NCBI GenBank assembly: GCA_019414245.1
Contig: DXMK01000006.1
Coordinates: 1 to 64,000 of the forward strand
Direction of reading: 5' to 3'
Origin: Collinsella sp.
Lineage (GTDB): Bacteria > Actinomycetota > Coriobacteriia > Coriobacteriales > Coriobacteriaceae
Length of the DNA stretch: 64,000 nucleotides
In this document: positions 14,728 to 23,712 of the stretch, one piece after another
Layout: each line of letters opens with the position of its first letter
Numbering within the stretch: position 1 is the first letter of the stretch
Made by a program: the position numbers and the translations under genes
Notes under the pieces: generated by a model
What the model was told of the DNA's origin: nothing
What the model saw: only the letters and a program-made list of their open reading frames with translations
The model's database searches: none

Positions 14728-17700
14728 CTAGCGAGGCCTATCCGAATTGGCCTCATTGGCGGTGTCTTTTTTGAGCGCCGTGCGGCGGGCGCTGTAGGCG
14801 ACGAGGCCGGCGCCTGCCACGACGAGTGCTGCAGCGGCTGCCGTAAGGGGAGCGTTGACATCGCCCGTGCCTGCAAGCGCGCCCGCTTTTCCGGAGTGCT
14901 TGTTATTGCCGTGGTCCTTGCCACTGCCGGAGCTGCTTCCGCCGGAGCCGCCACCCTTGTCAGTACCGCCGCCACTCGAGCCTCCATCGCCGTCTGCTGT
15001 CATCGGGGCGTCGTGAAGTCCTGTCGTATCCGCGCTGTCGCATACGCCGACCTGAACTTCCGAGCGTTCGCATGCCGCGTCGGGTACATGAAGCTCGTGC
15101 AGTACGGCGCCCAGCGTCGAGTTTGCGCCCGGTCGAATTTCCTCGAACGTTACGGGATCGAGCGCCACCAGATTACGTGCCTTCGCATACAGCGTTACGC
15201 GTTTGCCCACTTCGTCGCTCCAACTCTCGGGGATGGCGAAGCTCATGCGGAACTGTGCCGTGCAACCCGGTGCCAGCACGGCGTTGCCGTTGTCGGCTAC
15301 CAGCGGGTGCGTTGCAAAACATGCGCCCAGCGTCTCGAGCGCGTACTTCACGTGTGCCATGTCGTTGGCCGAAGCGTCTTCGGCAAGCTCTGGATCGTGG
15401 ATCGAAGCCATGCGTGCGTTCGCTCCGAATCCGATGGATGCGCTGGAGAACGGCTGGCTGGAGCCCTCTCGGTACAGATCGATCGTGCCGGCGGTCAGCA
15501 AAGTGTTGCCGTCGTTTCGCACCGTGACCATGAAGGACTCGCCTGCTGCTCCGGGCACCACCGCGCCCGAGGTAGCGTCCGCGCCCGTCGGAGTGGCACA
15601 CGCCACCAAGGGCACTTCGATGCCGTGCAGCTCTGCCTCGCTCTGCTCCGCGCTCACAATGTGCGTGGCGAGCGCGGAGAGCATGTCACCCGACGCCAAA
15701 AATGTCGTTATCTGATCGACGGGATGGTCCAGTTCGCACATCACAAACGGCTCCGTGAACAGATCGCCTACCAAGGTGCTGGCGAAGATGCGGAAGTGCT
15801 TGCCCATCACTGCCACCGGGTTGCCTTCTTCGTCGTAGGTTTGTCCCACCTTGCCATCGGTGTTCTCTACATAGAGCACGCACCTGCCGTTGTTGCTTAC
15901 GCTAAACGATGCCGGGCCACAGCCTGCGGCACCCACGGGCTGCGTTGCAAATGCCGATGCGCCTCGCGTCCAAGTAATATGCTGCAGCTGCTCGTCGACG
16001 GTGGCCAAAAAGCCCGAATGTTGTGGCCACGGCACCGCATGGGGCACCGTGGCGTCTGGTGGCATAACACCCCAGCCCGCAATGGACTGGCCAATCACGG
16101 CGTACGATGCACAGCCGCAACCGTCTGCGGTCTCGTATGCAACGGGCACCACCATTTTGCCGTTGATTTTTTCGGGCTCTCCCAGCTCGATACTCGACGG
16201 TGCTTGCGGAAAGCGGAGGACCTGACGGAACGTGAGGCTGTCGCCCGAAACGTCCGACCACAGGGTGAAACATTCCAGCGAAACCTCAGCCTCGCTGCCG
16301 AGCGCCTTTTCTGCGGTGGTTCCGCGGCGGTGGAGGTAGGCACCCGACAGACGTCCGTCGATCAGCGTCTTGCCCACCGTGATACGCGGGCACTGCAGGC
16401 AATGGTAGCCATCCTCTTGCAGGCGGCCGCGCGAGATGCTGCGCCATGACGTATGCGACACCACGCGAACTCCGCCGTTGCTTATGCGCAGGCGCACAAC
16501 GGACAGTATGCCGGATGTGCTCGCCGCATCGAAAAGGGTGTTGTCGCCGGCGGGGCGCTCGCCCGAGACCAGCAGCACGTAGGCGTCCCGGTTTCCTCTA
16601 CCGTCCGTATATTCCACCACGTCGAAGTCGTAATCGTATATGCCGTCGCGCTCCACGTCGTTCTCGCCAAACCCAAGGGGAAAGTCCACGGGCGTGGGGG
16701 CGGACCACGTGCCGTTTGCCTTTGTATGCACCACCAGGCGCGAGCGGCCATTGTCGCCGTAGCACACCGAGGCGATACGGAACAGGCATTCTGCGCCGGC
16801 AACCATTGCCAGCTTCATGTGAGCTTCGCCGAGTTCGCCGGAAAACAGCACGCTGTCGCTCGAGGGCTTGATGCCGCCACGCTCGTCCTCCGATACACCA
16901 GCAGAATTGGCGTTGGGGTCCGCAACGGCGTTCGTCGCCTGCCCGATATAGGTGTACTCATACATCGGCGCGGCGTTTTCGTCGTTCTCTATCAGTGCAT
17001 GGACGAAATGCTCGATCCGTCCCGTGTCGTCGCTTTCTGTATCCGCCTCGAGCTCAATGCGCGTGACCGCTTGATCCAAATCGCGCACGACAGGCGCGGC
17101 GTTTACGGCAGTGGCCTTAACCTCGGCGCGTGCGAGCAGCTCGGCGTTGGTGACGATGGTGGCCGATGCGATAAATTGCGGCACGCTGCCCGCCTCGATG
17201 TTGCCGGGTGTGCCGAAGCGGGCATCCAGCGTATAAGGTGTATCTCCACCCAAGGCCAGCTCAGAGCGCTGGAGCACATACTGATCGCCATTGTTCACTG
17301 ACATATTCCACGAATCGAGGAGTGTGGGCCACGATCCCGACCAAGCTTTGGTGGTCCACTTGAACATGACGAACTGGAGTATCACATCGACATCGACGTC
17401 TGCACCTACGCGCAGTCGCGGAAGCTGGTGTCCATCCGCCTTCTCGTACCCAATGAACAGTGTGAGGGACGCGGCACCGCGCACGGCGGACGAAGCGACG
17501 CCTGCAACGCCGGCGCCAAAGGTGACGGCAAGCCCGATCTGGATGGTGAACGAGCCCGACGTGTTTGAATAGTCGAGCGAAATGTTTTTAAAAAACGCCG
17601 CGCCGCTGCCGTGCGTGTGGGCACCCACGGCGAGCGCCAGTTTTGCCAGCACCCAGGGGTTGACGTTTAGGAAAAACGGCACCGGTCCCAAGGTGAACTG

Positions 17701-19095
17701 TTCGGTCCAGTTGAGGTCGGTTCTTACCTGGAAGAGGGCCTTAATATTGCCGTATGCGGGGTCGTTGTTGTCACCCCAGGTTTTGCCCACCCAATCGTAG
17801 GCGAGCGAGCCGTACAGCTGTGTGGCGATATCCATCGTGAACAGCAGCGTGCAATGGTGGCGAAGGAGCTTGGTGTTTCTTGGGTCGGTGCCCGAACCGG
17901 CACTCATGCTCTTGTACTGATTCCACTTCCCCTCCATCTCGTCGAGGTAGCGGTTTGCCTGCTTGGCACCCGACTCGCGCGGTGATTTCTTCCAATACTC
18001 TGGATCTGGATTGCCCGAATCGTTCATATAGCTGGCTGGTTTGTATCCTCCGCCAAACAGCACGTATCCAGCAAACGAGAAATCGAAGAGGATCGGAAAT
18101 GTGGGTATCCAGCACGTGAACTTATTGCCGCCGATGCCGGGAAACGCCGCGGGGAAATCAAACGGAGTGATCTCTTGGTCCATGGTGGTGGGAATGACGG
18201 TGGTCGAGCCCGATTCCGCCTTTGCGGCCGGCGCGGTGACAACGGCCATAGGGGATGAAAGCGTGTAGGTTTTGCCCTGATAGTCGAGGACAAAGCGCAG
18301 TTTGCACCCTTCTTCCAGAAGGCCCGATGCCGCGTCGAGAAACGTGTCTTCGAGTGTGAACGTCGCCAGATTATCCGCGCCCGATGCGCTGGCCTTGATC
18401 TGACCGATCTGCGTGACGGTTTCGGGTGAGCTGCCCGCGGCAGGCGTCACTTTGTTGATGCGCAGCGTTGCCTGTCCGCCCTGTGGCAGATGTGCCTGAA
18501 CGGTAAAGGCGTGCGTATCGGGCTGCTCGTTTGCCGTGTCGTCCTTCGGCAATGCCATGAACGTAGCGTCGGCGTACTGGATGTCCCATTCGTCGAATGT
18601 GAGCTGGCGGAAGTACGGCTCGCCGTCGGAAAGCGGACGCGTGGGCGCGGTTATGGCGGTGCCACTCTGGATGCGCGCGAGGGGAATCTCGACATCGCGG
18701 TAGCCTGCCATGCTAATGGAGATGCCGCCGTTAAAGTCGTACGCGTCAAGGAGCGTTGCCTCGTCCACGTAGCCTTCCGAAAGCGGCGCGACCTCAAAGA
18801 TGGCCGTGCCTTCGTCATCGGTAGTGGCGGTGAGCTGCTTGCCTGCGGCGTAGCGCGACGTGAGCGTGACCTTGGCGCCAGCGATAGGCGTATTCTTGTT
18901 GGCGACGTCGACCACCACCATGCCGAACATGGTGCGCGAGAGCACCAGGACCTTGAAGGGGTCTTCTTCGTCGGCATAGGCCGCGGTGGGCGCGAACGGC
19001 AGCAGGAAGGCATTTTCGCTTCCCGGCACGCGAGGCAACATAATGCTCGCCAGCGAGGACGCTCCGGCAACAAGTAACGAACGGCGATCAAGCAT
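14728..19095 (-). CDS. Very large sortase-anchored surface protein
   Basis: A 1455-residue exported protein. The start at 19095 has GGGAG 7 nt upstream and begins MLDRRSLLVAGASSLASIM, a twin-arginine-like signal, with cleavage plausible near AAYADEE. An Ig-like/CNA-B-like segment follows (ANKNTPIAGAKVTLTSR, residues about 65-140). The middle is large and beta-rich with no family I recognise, and residues about 700-1250 show WD- or propeller-like spacing of aromatic residues. The C-terminus has a GGGSGGSSSGSG linker, the sorting motif LAGTGD, a hydrophobic helix and a basic tail. It is probably displayed on the cell wall; the LuxR gene next to it may control it. The ligand is unknown. Confidence 0.75.
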   Translation of the reverse strand: MLDRRSLLVAGASSLASIMLPRVPGSENAFLLPFAPTAAYADEEDPFKVLVLSRTMFGMVVVDVANKNTPIAGAKVTLTSRYAAGKQLTATTDDEGTAIFEVAPLSEGYVDEATLLDAYDFNGGISISMAGYRDVEIPLARIQSGTAITAPTRPLSDGEPYFRQLTFDEWDIQYADATFMALPKDDTANEQPDTHAFTVQAHLPQGGQATLRINKVTPAAGSSPETVTQIGQIKASASGADNLATFTLEDTFLDAASGLLEEGCKLRFVLDYQGKTYTLSSPMAVVTAPAAKAESGSTTVIPTTMDQEITPFDFPAAFPGIGGNKFTCWIPTFPILFDFSFAGYVLFGGGYKPASYMNDSGNPDPEYWKKSPRESGAKQANRYLDEMEGKWNQYKSMSAGSGTDPRNTKLLRHHCTLLFTMDIATQLYGSLAYDWVGKTWGDNNDPAYGNIKALFQVRTDLNWTEQFTLGPVPFFLNVNPWVLAKLALAVGAHTHGSGAAFFKNISLDYSNTSGSFTIQIGLAVTFGAGVAGVASSAVRGAASLTLFIGYEKADGHQLPRLRVGADVDVDVILQFVMFKWTTKAWSGSWPTLLDSWNMSVNNGDQYVLQRSELALGGDTPYTLDARFGTPGNIEAGSVPQFIASATIVTNAELLARAEVKATAVNAAPVVRDLDQAVTRIELEADTESDDTGRIEHFVHALIENDENAAPMYEYTYIGQATNAVADPNANSAGVSEDERGGIKPSSDSVLFSGELGEAHMKLAMVAGAECLFRIASVCYGDNGRSRLVVHTKANGTWSAPTPVDFPLGFGENDVERDGIYDYDFDVVEYTDGRGNRDAYVLLVSGERPAGDNTLFDAASTSGILSVVRLRISNGGVRVVSHTSWRSISRGRLQEDGYHCLQCPRITVGKTLIDGRLSGAYLHRRGTTAEKALGSEAEVSLECFTLWSDVSGDSLTFRQVLRFPQAPSSIELGEPEKINGKMVVPVAYETADGCGCASYAVIGQSIAGWGVMPPDATVPHAVPWPQHSGFLATVDEQLQHITWTRGASAFATQPVGAAGCGPASFSVSNNGRCVLYVENTDGKVGQTYDEEGNPVAVMGKHFRIFASTLVGDLFTEPFVMCELDHPVDQITTFLASGDMLSALATHIVSAEQSEAELHGIEVPLVACATPTGADATSGAVVPGAAGESFMVTVRNDGNTLLTAGTIDLYREGSSQPFSSASIGFGANARMASIHDPELAEDASANDMAHVKYALETLGACFATHPLVADNGNAVLAPGCTAQFRMSFAIPESWSDEVGKRVTLYAKARNLVALDPVTFEEIRPGANSTLGAVLHELHVPDAACERSEVQVGVCDSADTTGLHDAPMTADGDGGSSGGGTDKGGGSGGSSSGSGKDHGNNKHSGKAGALAGTGDVNAPLTAAAAALVVAGAGLVAYSARRTALKKDTANEANSDRPR

Positions 19096-19250
19096 CTTGG
19101 GCTCCCATCCCGCAAATATCGGTGGAAATAATCCAATTGTGCGAGAAGGCGCCCCGTGGCGGTAGTGCCGTTCAAGGGTCAAAATGTCCAAATTGATCGA
19201 GCGAAGCGCCGGGTTCCGGAACGCGTTCGATGCGCTTGGCAGCCCGGTCG

Positions 19251-20255
19251 CTAACGCAACATGTGCGTGACCAGCTCGGCGCGTGTGCCGATGCCAAGCT
19301 TTGCGTATACGCCGGATAGGCGGTTTTTGACGGTGCCCGGCGATACTCCCATATGGCGTGCGATTTCAGCGTTGGTCCATCCGCGGCAGGCGAGCATGGC
19401 CATGGTGAACTCTGTGGTCGTTAAATCGTCGGCAACGTCCTCGCCCGAATCGGGGTTGTGGATGCGCCGCCAACCGTAGCTGAAGCGGTATGTGATCTCG
19501 ATGATGCGAGCGAAATCGTCGGGGTATTGCGTTTTTAGGCACGCCTCGATGAGCCCCTGTAAAAGGCCGTGGTGCTCGCCGATGAGCTCGATAAGGCCGT
19601 CGGGACGCGCAATGTTCCAAGCAGCTCCGAAATGCGTCCTTGCGGCGTCGACGTCTTTGAGACTCATGCAGGCCATAGAAGCTGCCAGGTGCAGGAACAG
19701 TTCCGAGATGGGATAGCTTCCCTGTTTCATGATCAGGGCGTTTTCCGCCATGCCCAGACTGCGGCCATATTCGCCGCGCAGGTACAGGGCATGCGCCATC
19801 ACGTAGCTGGCGAACAGGCGCAGGCCTTCGGGCAGATGCGCCGCAAGCGGATAAAACTCTTCGGCGGAATACGGGGAAGGCAAGTGCAGCAGGACGCTCG
19901 CGGCCGAGGCGAACAGGATATGCGTGGCGTGGACGGCGGGTGATTCCTCGTCGGCCGGCGTATCGAGGATGCCAGCAAGGCAACGGCGGGCATCGGCGAT
20001 ACGGTTGAGCGACAGACTGGCGTATCCGCAGATAAAGCATGCGGAATAGCGCAGCGCGGGATCGGTGACGTCAAGATAGGGGCGCGCCGTCTTGGCAGCG
20101 AGGGTGGCCTGTCCGCGAAAGTACAGCGCTTCTGCCGTGGCAATGGCGCGCGAATCGGGGTCGGAAATGCCTGCAACCGCAGCGTCAATCTGCCCCGGCA
20201 CAAAGGCAGTGCACATCAACGGCATGGGAACGCATGGGTAGCCATCGCAGTCCAT
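19251..20255 (-). CDS. LuxR-family transcriptional regulator with TPR-like sensor part
   Basis: A 334-residue regulator. The C-terminal 65 residues form a LuxR/GerE helix-turn-helix (TEFTMAMLACRGWTNAEIAR, VSPGTVKNRLSGVYAKLG). The first 260 residues are alanine-rich helical hairpins, resembling the tetratricopeptide-like arm of MalT-type regulators, but no nucleotide-binding domain is present. The ATG at 20255 was chosen because GGGAG lies 7 nt upstream; an upstream ATG at 20282 is less likely. It lies 155 bp upstream of the giant surface-protein gene in the same orientation, so control of that gene is plausible but not shown. Confidence 0.8.
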   Translation of the reverse strand: MDCDGYPCVPMPLMCTAFVPGQIDAAVAGISDPDSRAIATAEALYFRGQATLAAKTARPYLDVTDPALRYSACFICGYASLSLNRIADARRCLAGILDTPADEESPAVHATHILFASAASVLLHLPSPYSAEEFYPLAAHLPEGLRLFASYVMAHALYLRGEYGRSLGMAENALIMKQGSYPISELFLHLAASMACMSLKDVDAARTHFGAAWNIARPDGLIELIGEHHGLLQGLIEACLKTQYPDDFARIIEITYRFSYGWRRIHNPDSGEDVADDLTTTEFTMAMLACRGWTNAEIARHMGVSPGTVKNRLSGVYAKLGIGTRAELVTHMLR

Positions 20256-20551
20256 CTTCCATCTCCCAACAGCCGGCAACATTAGCAGCCATTTTACCCC
20301 TGTTGCTCGGGACTGGAATTTGTGGTTATCGCCTACGATTATGCCGAACGAATAATGGAAGAGTCTATTGGCGATGCTCTTAAGGTCGTTGTCGAGGTAG
20401 AGCTAACCTTGGCATAAGGAAAAACTGCCGCCCCTGCAAAAAGCTCCGTCGCAGCGATGGGAAACGAACCTCGCTCTGCATATAATGAGGTCATATGACA
20501 GCGCGTTTGCATATGCGCGGCGCGTTCCATCGACCCGAAAAGGAGCCCTGC
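20256..20551. other. Intergenic region upstream of the GMP synthase gene
   Basis: About 300 bp. A 31-codon plus-strand frame from the GTG near 20322 (VVIAYDYAERIMEESIGDAL...) looks protein-like but has no good ribosome-binding site and may be a remnant. TATAAT at 20479-20484 is a likely -10 for the downstream gene. Confidence 0.4.
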
Positions 20552-21532
20552 ATGGATCCCAACAAGCGTCCCGACGATATGGTGCGTATCACCACTCCCG
20601 AACTTGCTCAGGCGTTCATCGACGAGCAGGTCACCGCAATCCGCGAGCAGATCGGTGACAAGAAGGTCCTGCTGGCCCTTTCTGGCGGCGTTGACAGCTC
20701 TGTTGTCGCGGCGCTCCTGATCAAGGCCATCGGCAAGCAGCTCATCTGCGTGCATGTGAACCATGGTCTCATGCGCAAGGGCGAGAGCGAGCAGGTCGTC
20801 GACGTGTTCAAGAACCAGATGGACGCCAACCTGGTTTACGTGGACGCTACCGACCGCTTCCTCGATAAGCTCGTCGACGTCGACGAGCCCGAGGCCAAGC
20901 GCAAGATCATCGGCGCCGAGTTTATCCGCGTGTTCGAGGAGGAGGCCCGCAAGGTCGGTGACGAGGTCAGTTTCCTCGCCCAGGGCACCATCTACCCCGA
21001 CATTCTGGAGTCGCAGGACGGCGTGAAGGCTCACCACAACGTTGGCGGCCTGCCCGAGGACCTGCAGTTTGAGCTCTGCGAGCCCGTTAAGCTGCTGTAT
21101 AAGGACGAGGTGCGCGTCGTGGGCCGCGAGCTCGGCCTGCCCGAGAACATGGTTGAGCGTCAGCCGTTCCCCGGTCCTGGCCTGGGCGTCCGCTGCCTTG
21201 GCGCCATCACCCGCGACCGTCTCGAGGCGCTGCGCGAGGCCGATGCCATCGTGCGCGAAGAGATCGACAAGGCCGGCCTGACCATCTGGCAGTACTTTGC
21301 CGTAGTGCCCGATTTCCGCGCTACCGGTGTGCGCGAGGGCAAGCGCGCCTACGACTGGCCCTGCATTATTCGCTGCATCAACACCGTCGACGTCATGACC
21401 GCCGAGGTGCCCGAGCTCGACTGGGCGCTGCTCAAGCGCATTACCGCTCGCGTGACCGCCGAGGTCCCCGGTATTTGCCGCGTTTGCTACGACCTCACGC
21501 CGAAGCCCGTTGGCACGGTCGAGTGGGAGTAA
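20552..21532 (+). CDS. guaA: GMP synthase ATP-pyrophosphatase subunit without glutaminase domain
   Basis: A 326-residue protein that converts XMP to GMP. The PP-loop LSGGVDSSV (residues 43-51) binds ATP; the C-terminal dimerisation domain ends with the characteristic KPVGTVEWE. The class I amidotransferase domain (about 200 residues) that normally precedes it is absent: the ATG at 20552 has AAAAGGAG upstream and nothing homologous lies before it. This corresponds to the two-subunit GuaAa/GuaAb arrangement known from archaea, so a separate glutaminase should exist elsewhere in the genome, or ammonia is used directly. A monocistronic unit with its own terminator. Confidence 0.9.
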   Translation: MDPNKRPDDMVRITTPELAQAFIDEQVTAIREQIGDKKVLLALSGGVDSSVVAALLIKAIGKQLICVHVNHGLMRKGESEQVVDVFKNQMDANLVYVDATDRFLDKLVDVDEPEAKRKIIGAEFIRVFEEEARKVGDEVSFLAQGTIYPDILESQDGVKAHHNVGGLPEDLQFELCEPVKLLYKDEVRVVGRELGLPENMVERQPFPGPGLGVRCLGAITRDRLEALREADAIVREEIDKAGLTIWQYFAVVPDFRATGVREGKRAYDWPCIIRCINTVDVMTAEVPELDWALLKRITARVTAEVPGICRVCYDLTPKPVGTVEWE

Positions 21533-21544
21533 GCTAACTCACCT

Positions 21545-21579
21545 AGCCCCCGTTTCCGCTTGGAAGCGGGGGCTTTTTG
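21545..21579 (+). terminator. Intrinsic terminator of guaA
   Basis: AGCCCCCGTTTCCGC pairs with GCGGGGGCT, followed by TTTTT. Confidence 0.85.
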
Positions 21580-21629
21580 CTGGCGCGTCGCCCAATTTCG
21601 TGCATCTTGGGCCTCACGTATCCTGCGAA

Positions 21630-22805
21630 CTAACAGATGTGACAAAGGGGCAGTTCTTTTGTCGCATCTTCGATGTTATGCGCGGGAAGAGTCACGAGCA
21701 TGGTCGTTCCGCGTTCCGAGCTCTCTTCGACCTCGATGGAGCCGCCGTGGAGTGCGGCGATCTCCCAGACCAGCGCAAGTCCCAGCCCCACGCCGCCATA
21801 TGCCCTGCTGCGCGATTTATCGACGCGAAAGAAGGGCTGAAAGATGCTCGTCTGGTATTGCTCGGGAATGCCTTGTCCCTGGTCGTGCACCCGTAGCAGT
21901 ACACGGTCGCCCTCGACGCGGGCGCTGATTCGCACGGTCGAGTTGGGCGTGCTGTAGCGAATGGCGTTTTCGGCCAAGTTGAACAGCAGCCGATAGATCA
22001 GCGTGTCGCTGCCGGTCGTTTGCGCGTCGCCCTCGCTTGCGAGCGCGATGCCCTTTTGCTCGGCAAGGGGCGCCAGGTCGGTGAGCACTTCTTCGATCAT
22101 CGGCGCCAGGTCAATCGCATCGTTGCAGGGGACGCTGCGCAGCTCGCTCATCTCGAGCAGGGTCTTTGTCATGTGCGTCATTCGCTCGGTCTGCTCTTGC
22201 AGCGGCCCGAGCAGACGCGCTGTATCTGCATCGGCGTCGGGGTGCTCGGCGCAAAACAGCTCAACCTGAGCTTGCATGAGCGCAAGCGGCGTGCGCAGCT
22301 CGTGCGCCGCATTGCCCGTAAACTGTTTTTGTGCAGAAAAACCTTCGTCAAGGCGGGCAATCATGTCGTTAAACGACGCGCTGCAACGCCTAAGCTCAGA
22401 GGGCACATCTTCGCTGATCTTTGTGTCGGCGAGGTTGTCGGGCCGCACGCTCTCGACTTGCGCTGCAAAGGTACGCAGCGGCTGCAACGCATGCCCGCTC
22501 ACAAAGTAGGCCAGCACGCCACCGAGTAGCGTCACCGCTGCGGTTATGTACCAGCTCGTCGCACCAAACGATTCTTGGGCGTCGCTCACGACGATGGTCA
22601 GATCGTCGTCGAGCTCCTTGCTCGTCGGGTCGAACGAGTTGGGCGAGGCCGCCTCCGCCTTGCTATGCTCCGACATTTCAGTACCGATTGAGTCCATGTA
22701 GCGCATGCCGGAGTAGCCAACCAGGCAATTAATAAGTACGCAGGTCAAACATATCAGCAGAGCTGTCATCAACGTGATGCGCCATTGCAGGGACAGTCGC
22801 TTCAT
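21630..22805 (-). CDS. Two-component sensor histidine kinase
   Basis: A 391-residue kinase: a transmembrane helix near residues 10-30, a short extracellular loop (about 55 residues), a second helix (86-104), a HAMP-like linker, a HisKA domain with H168 in AAHELRTPLALM, and HATPase_c boxes (FNLAENAIRYS, DQGQGIP, GVGLGLAL). The start codon overlaps the response-regulator stop (ATGA), so the pair is translationally coupled. The last residues (KELPLCHIC) are encoded by an intergenic palindromic repeat that also supplies the stop, so the original C-terminus was slightly different. Signal unknown; the small extracellular loop favours intramembrane or cell-envelope sensing. Confidence 0.9.
   Translation of the reverse strand: MKRLSLQWRITLMTALLICLTCVLINCLVGYSGMRYMDSIGTEMSEHSKAEAASPNSFDPTSKELDDDLTIVVSDAQESFGATSWYITAAVTLLGGVLAYFVSGHALQPLRTFAAQVESVRPDNLADTKISEDVPSELRRCSASFNDMIARLDEGFSAQKQFTGNAAHELRTPLALMQAQVELFCAEHPDADADTARLLGPLQEQTERMTHMTKTLLEMSELRSVPCNDAIDLAPMIEEVLTDLAPLAEQKGIALASEGDAQTTGSDTLIYRLLFNLAENAIRYSTPNSTVRISARVEGDRVLLRVHDQGQGIPEQYQTSIFQPFFRVDKSRSRAYGGVGLGLALVWEIAALHGGSIEVEESSERGTTMLVTLPAHNIEDATKELPLCHIC
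21635..21669. repeat. TGTGACAAAGGGGCAGT-type palindromic repeat inside the kinase 3' end
   Basis: Imperfect palindrome AGATGTGACAAAGG...TTTTGTCGCATCT. It is followed by TTCGATGTTATGCGCGGGA, a tail shared with the copy at 25630, so the repeated unit is longer than the hairpin. Confidence 0.75.
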
Positions 22806-23476
22806 TCGCCGTCCTCCATAACGTAGCCCTCGCCGATTCGGTTGCGGATGGGGTCATGTCCCAACGCGCCGCGCAGCTTTTTGCGCAGTGACGAGATGTG
22901 CACGCGGGTCGCGTTGCTAAAACTGTTGACACTGGTATCCCATACGTGGTCGATGAGCTCCTCCTGGCTTACCGGTCGCCCCTGGTTGAGCATCAGGTAT
23001 TCCAAGATGCCGGTCTCCTTGCGTGTGAGGGATAAGGCCTCGTCGCCCACTGAGGCGACGCGCGCTTTGGTGTCAAAGCTCAGCGATCCGCAGGTCAGGA
23101 CAACATCGCTTTGCGTAAAGCGCCTGAGCGTGAGGCTGCGGATACGTGCTGCCAGCTCGTCAAGATGGAACGGCTTGGTGAGGTAGTCGTTGGCGCCTGC
23201 ATCGAGTCCCGCTACCTTGTCGGCGACCTCGCCGCGTGCCGACAGCACGAGCACCTTGGTCTCGCAATCGGTAATTCTGAGTTGCCTGAGCACGGTCATG
23301 CCGTCGACATGGGGGAGATTGAGGTCGAGCACGACAAGATCAAAGGTCTCGATATCGAGTAGATCGAGGGCCTGCTGCCCGTCGTAGCAGCAGTCGACGC
23401 TATAGGCCAAGTTGCGCAGGCTGCGTGCGATCGCATCGCACAGCGCCCGCTCGTCCTCGACGACCAAGATGCGCAT
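22802..23476 (-). CDS. OmpR-family response regulator
   Basis: A 224-residue regulator with an N-terminal receiver domain (acidic pair E7, D8; phospho-acceptor D51 in VVLDLNLPHVDG; conserved K near 103 in TKPF) and a C-terminal OmpR/PhoB winged helix (LTRKETGILEYLMLNQGRPV, THVHISSLRKKL-like wing). Cognate kinase follows with a 4-bp overlap. The adjacent, divergently transcribed redox cluster starting at 23566 is a candidate target by position only. Confidence 0.92.
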   Translation of the reverse strand: MRILVVEDERALCDAIARSLRNLAYSVDCCYDGQQALDLLDIETFDLVVLDLNLPHVDGMTVLRQLRITDCETKVLVLSARGEVADKVAGLDAGANDYLTKPFHLDELAARIRSLTLRRFTQSDVVLTCGSLSFDTKARVASVGDEALSLTRKETGILEYLMLNQGRPVSQEELIDHVWDTSVNSFSNATRVHISSLRKKLRGALGHDPIRNRIGEGYVMEDGE

Positions 23477-23565
23477 AACGTTCTCCTTGCATAGTCATTC
23501 ACGCTTAACACGGATTTTATAGTCGGTATGGTCCAATGGGTCGCGAAACGAAAGGAGTGGTCAGA

Positions 23566-23712
23566 TTGTTCAAAGCGATTAAGCCTGTGGCGCAGGTGGC
23601 TTTGCTGATCGTTGGGGTAGCCATGGTGTGCTTTGGCGTTATGCGCGGCGAGGCAGATGCCGTGCTGGCCAAGGCAATCAGGCTGTGCTTGGAGTGTATC
23701 GGAATTGGATAA
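23566..23712 (+). CDS. CD1871A-type CXXC-motif mini-protein
   Basis: A 48-residue membrane protein: a TTG start 8 nt behind AAAGGAG, one hydrophobic helix (PVAQVALLIVGVAMVCFGV), and the family's invariant ending CLECIGIG. Proteins of this type occur in clostridia and Coriobacteria directly before NapH-like 4Fe-4S proteins and thioredoxin-like lipoproteins, exactly as here. The CLEC pair probably takes part in disulfide or metal chemistry at the membrane; no function is proven. Its stop overlaps the start of the next gene (ATTGGATAA), so translation is coupled. Confidence 0.8.
   Translation: MFKAIKPVAQVALLIVGVAMVCFGVMRGEADAVLAKAIRLCLECIGIG

Noticed and set aside
14896..16449. A 517-codon frame antisense to the surface protein gene
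   Set aside because: Cysteine- and arginine-rich, no start signal, wholly inside a better-supported gene on the other strand.
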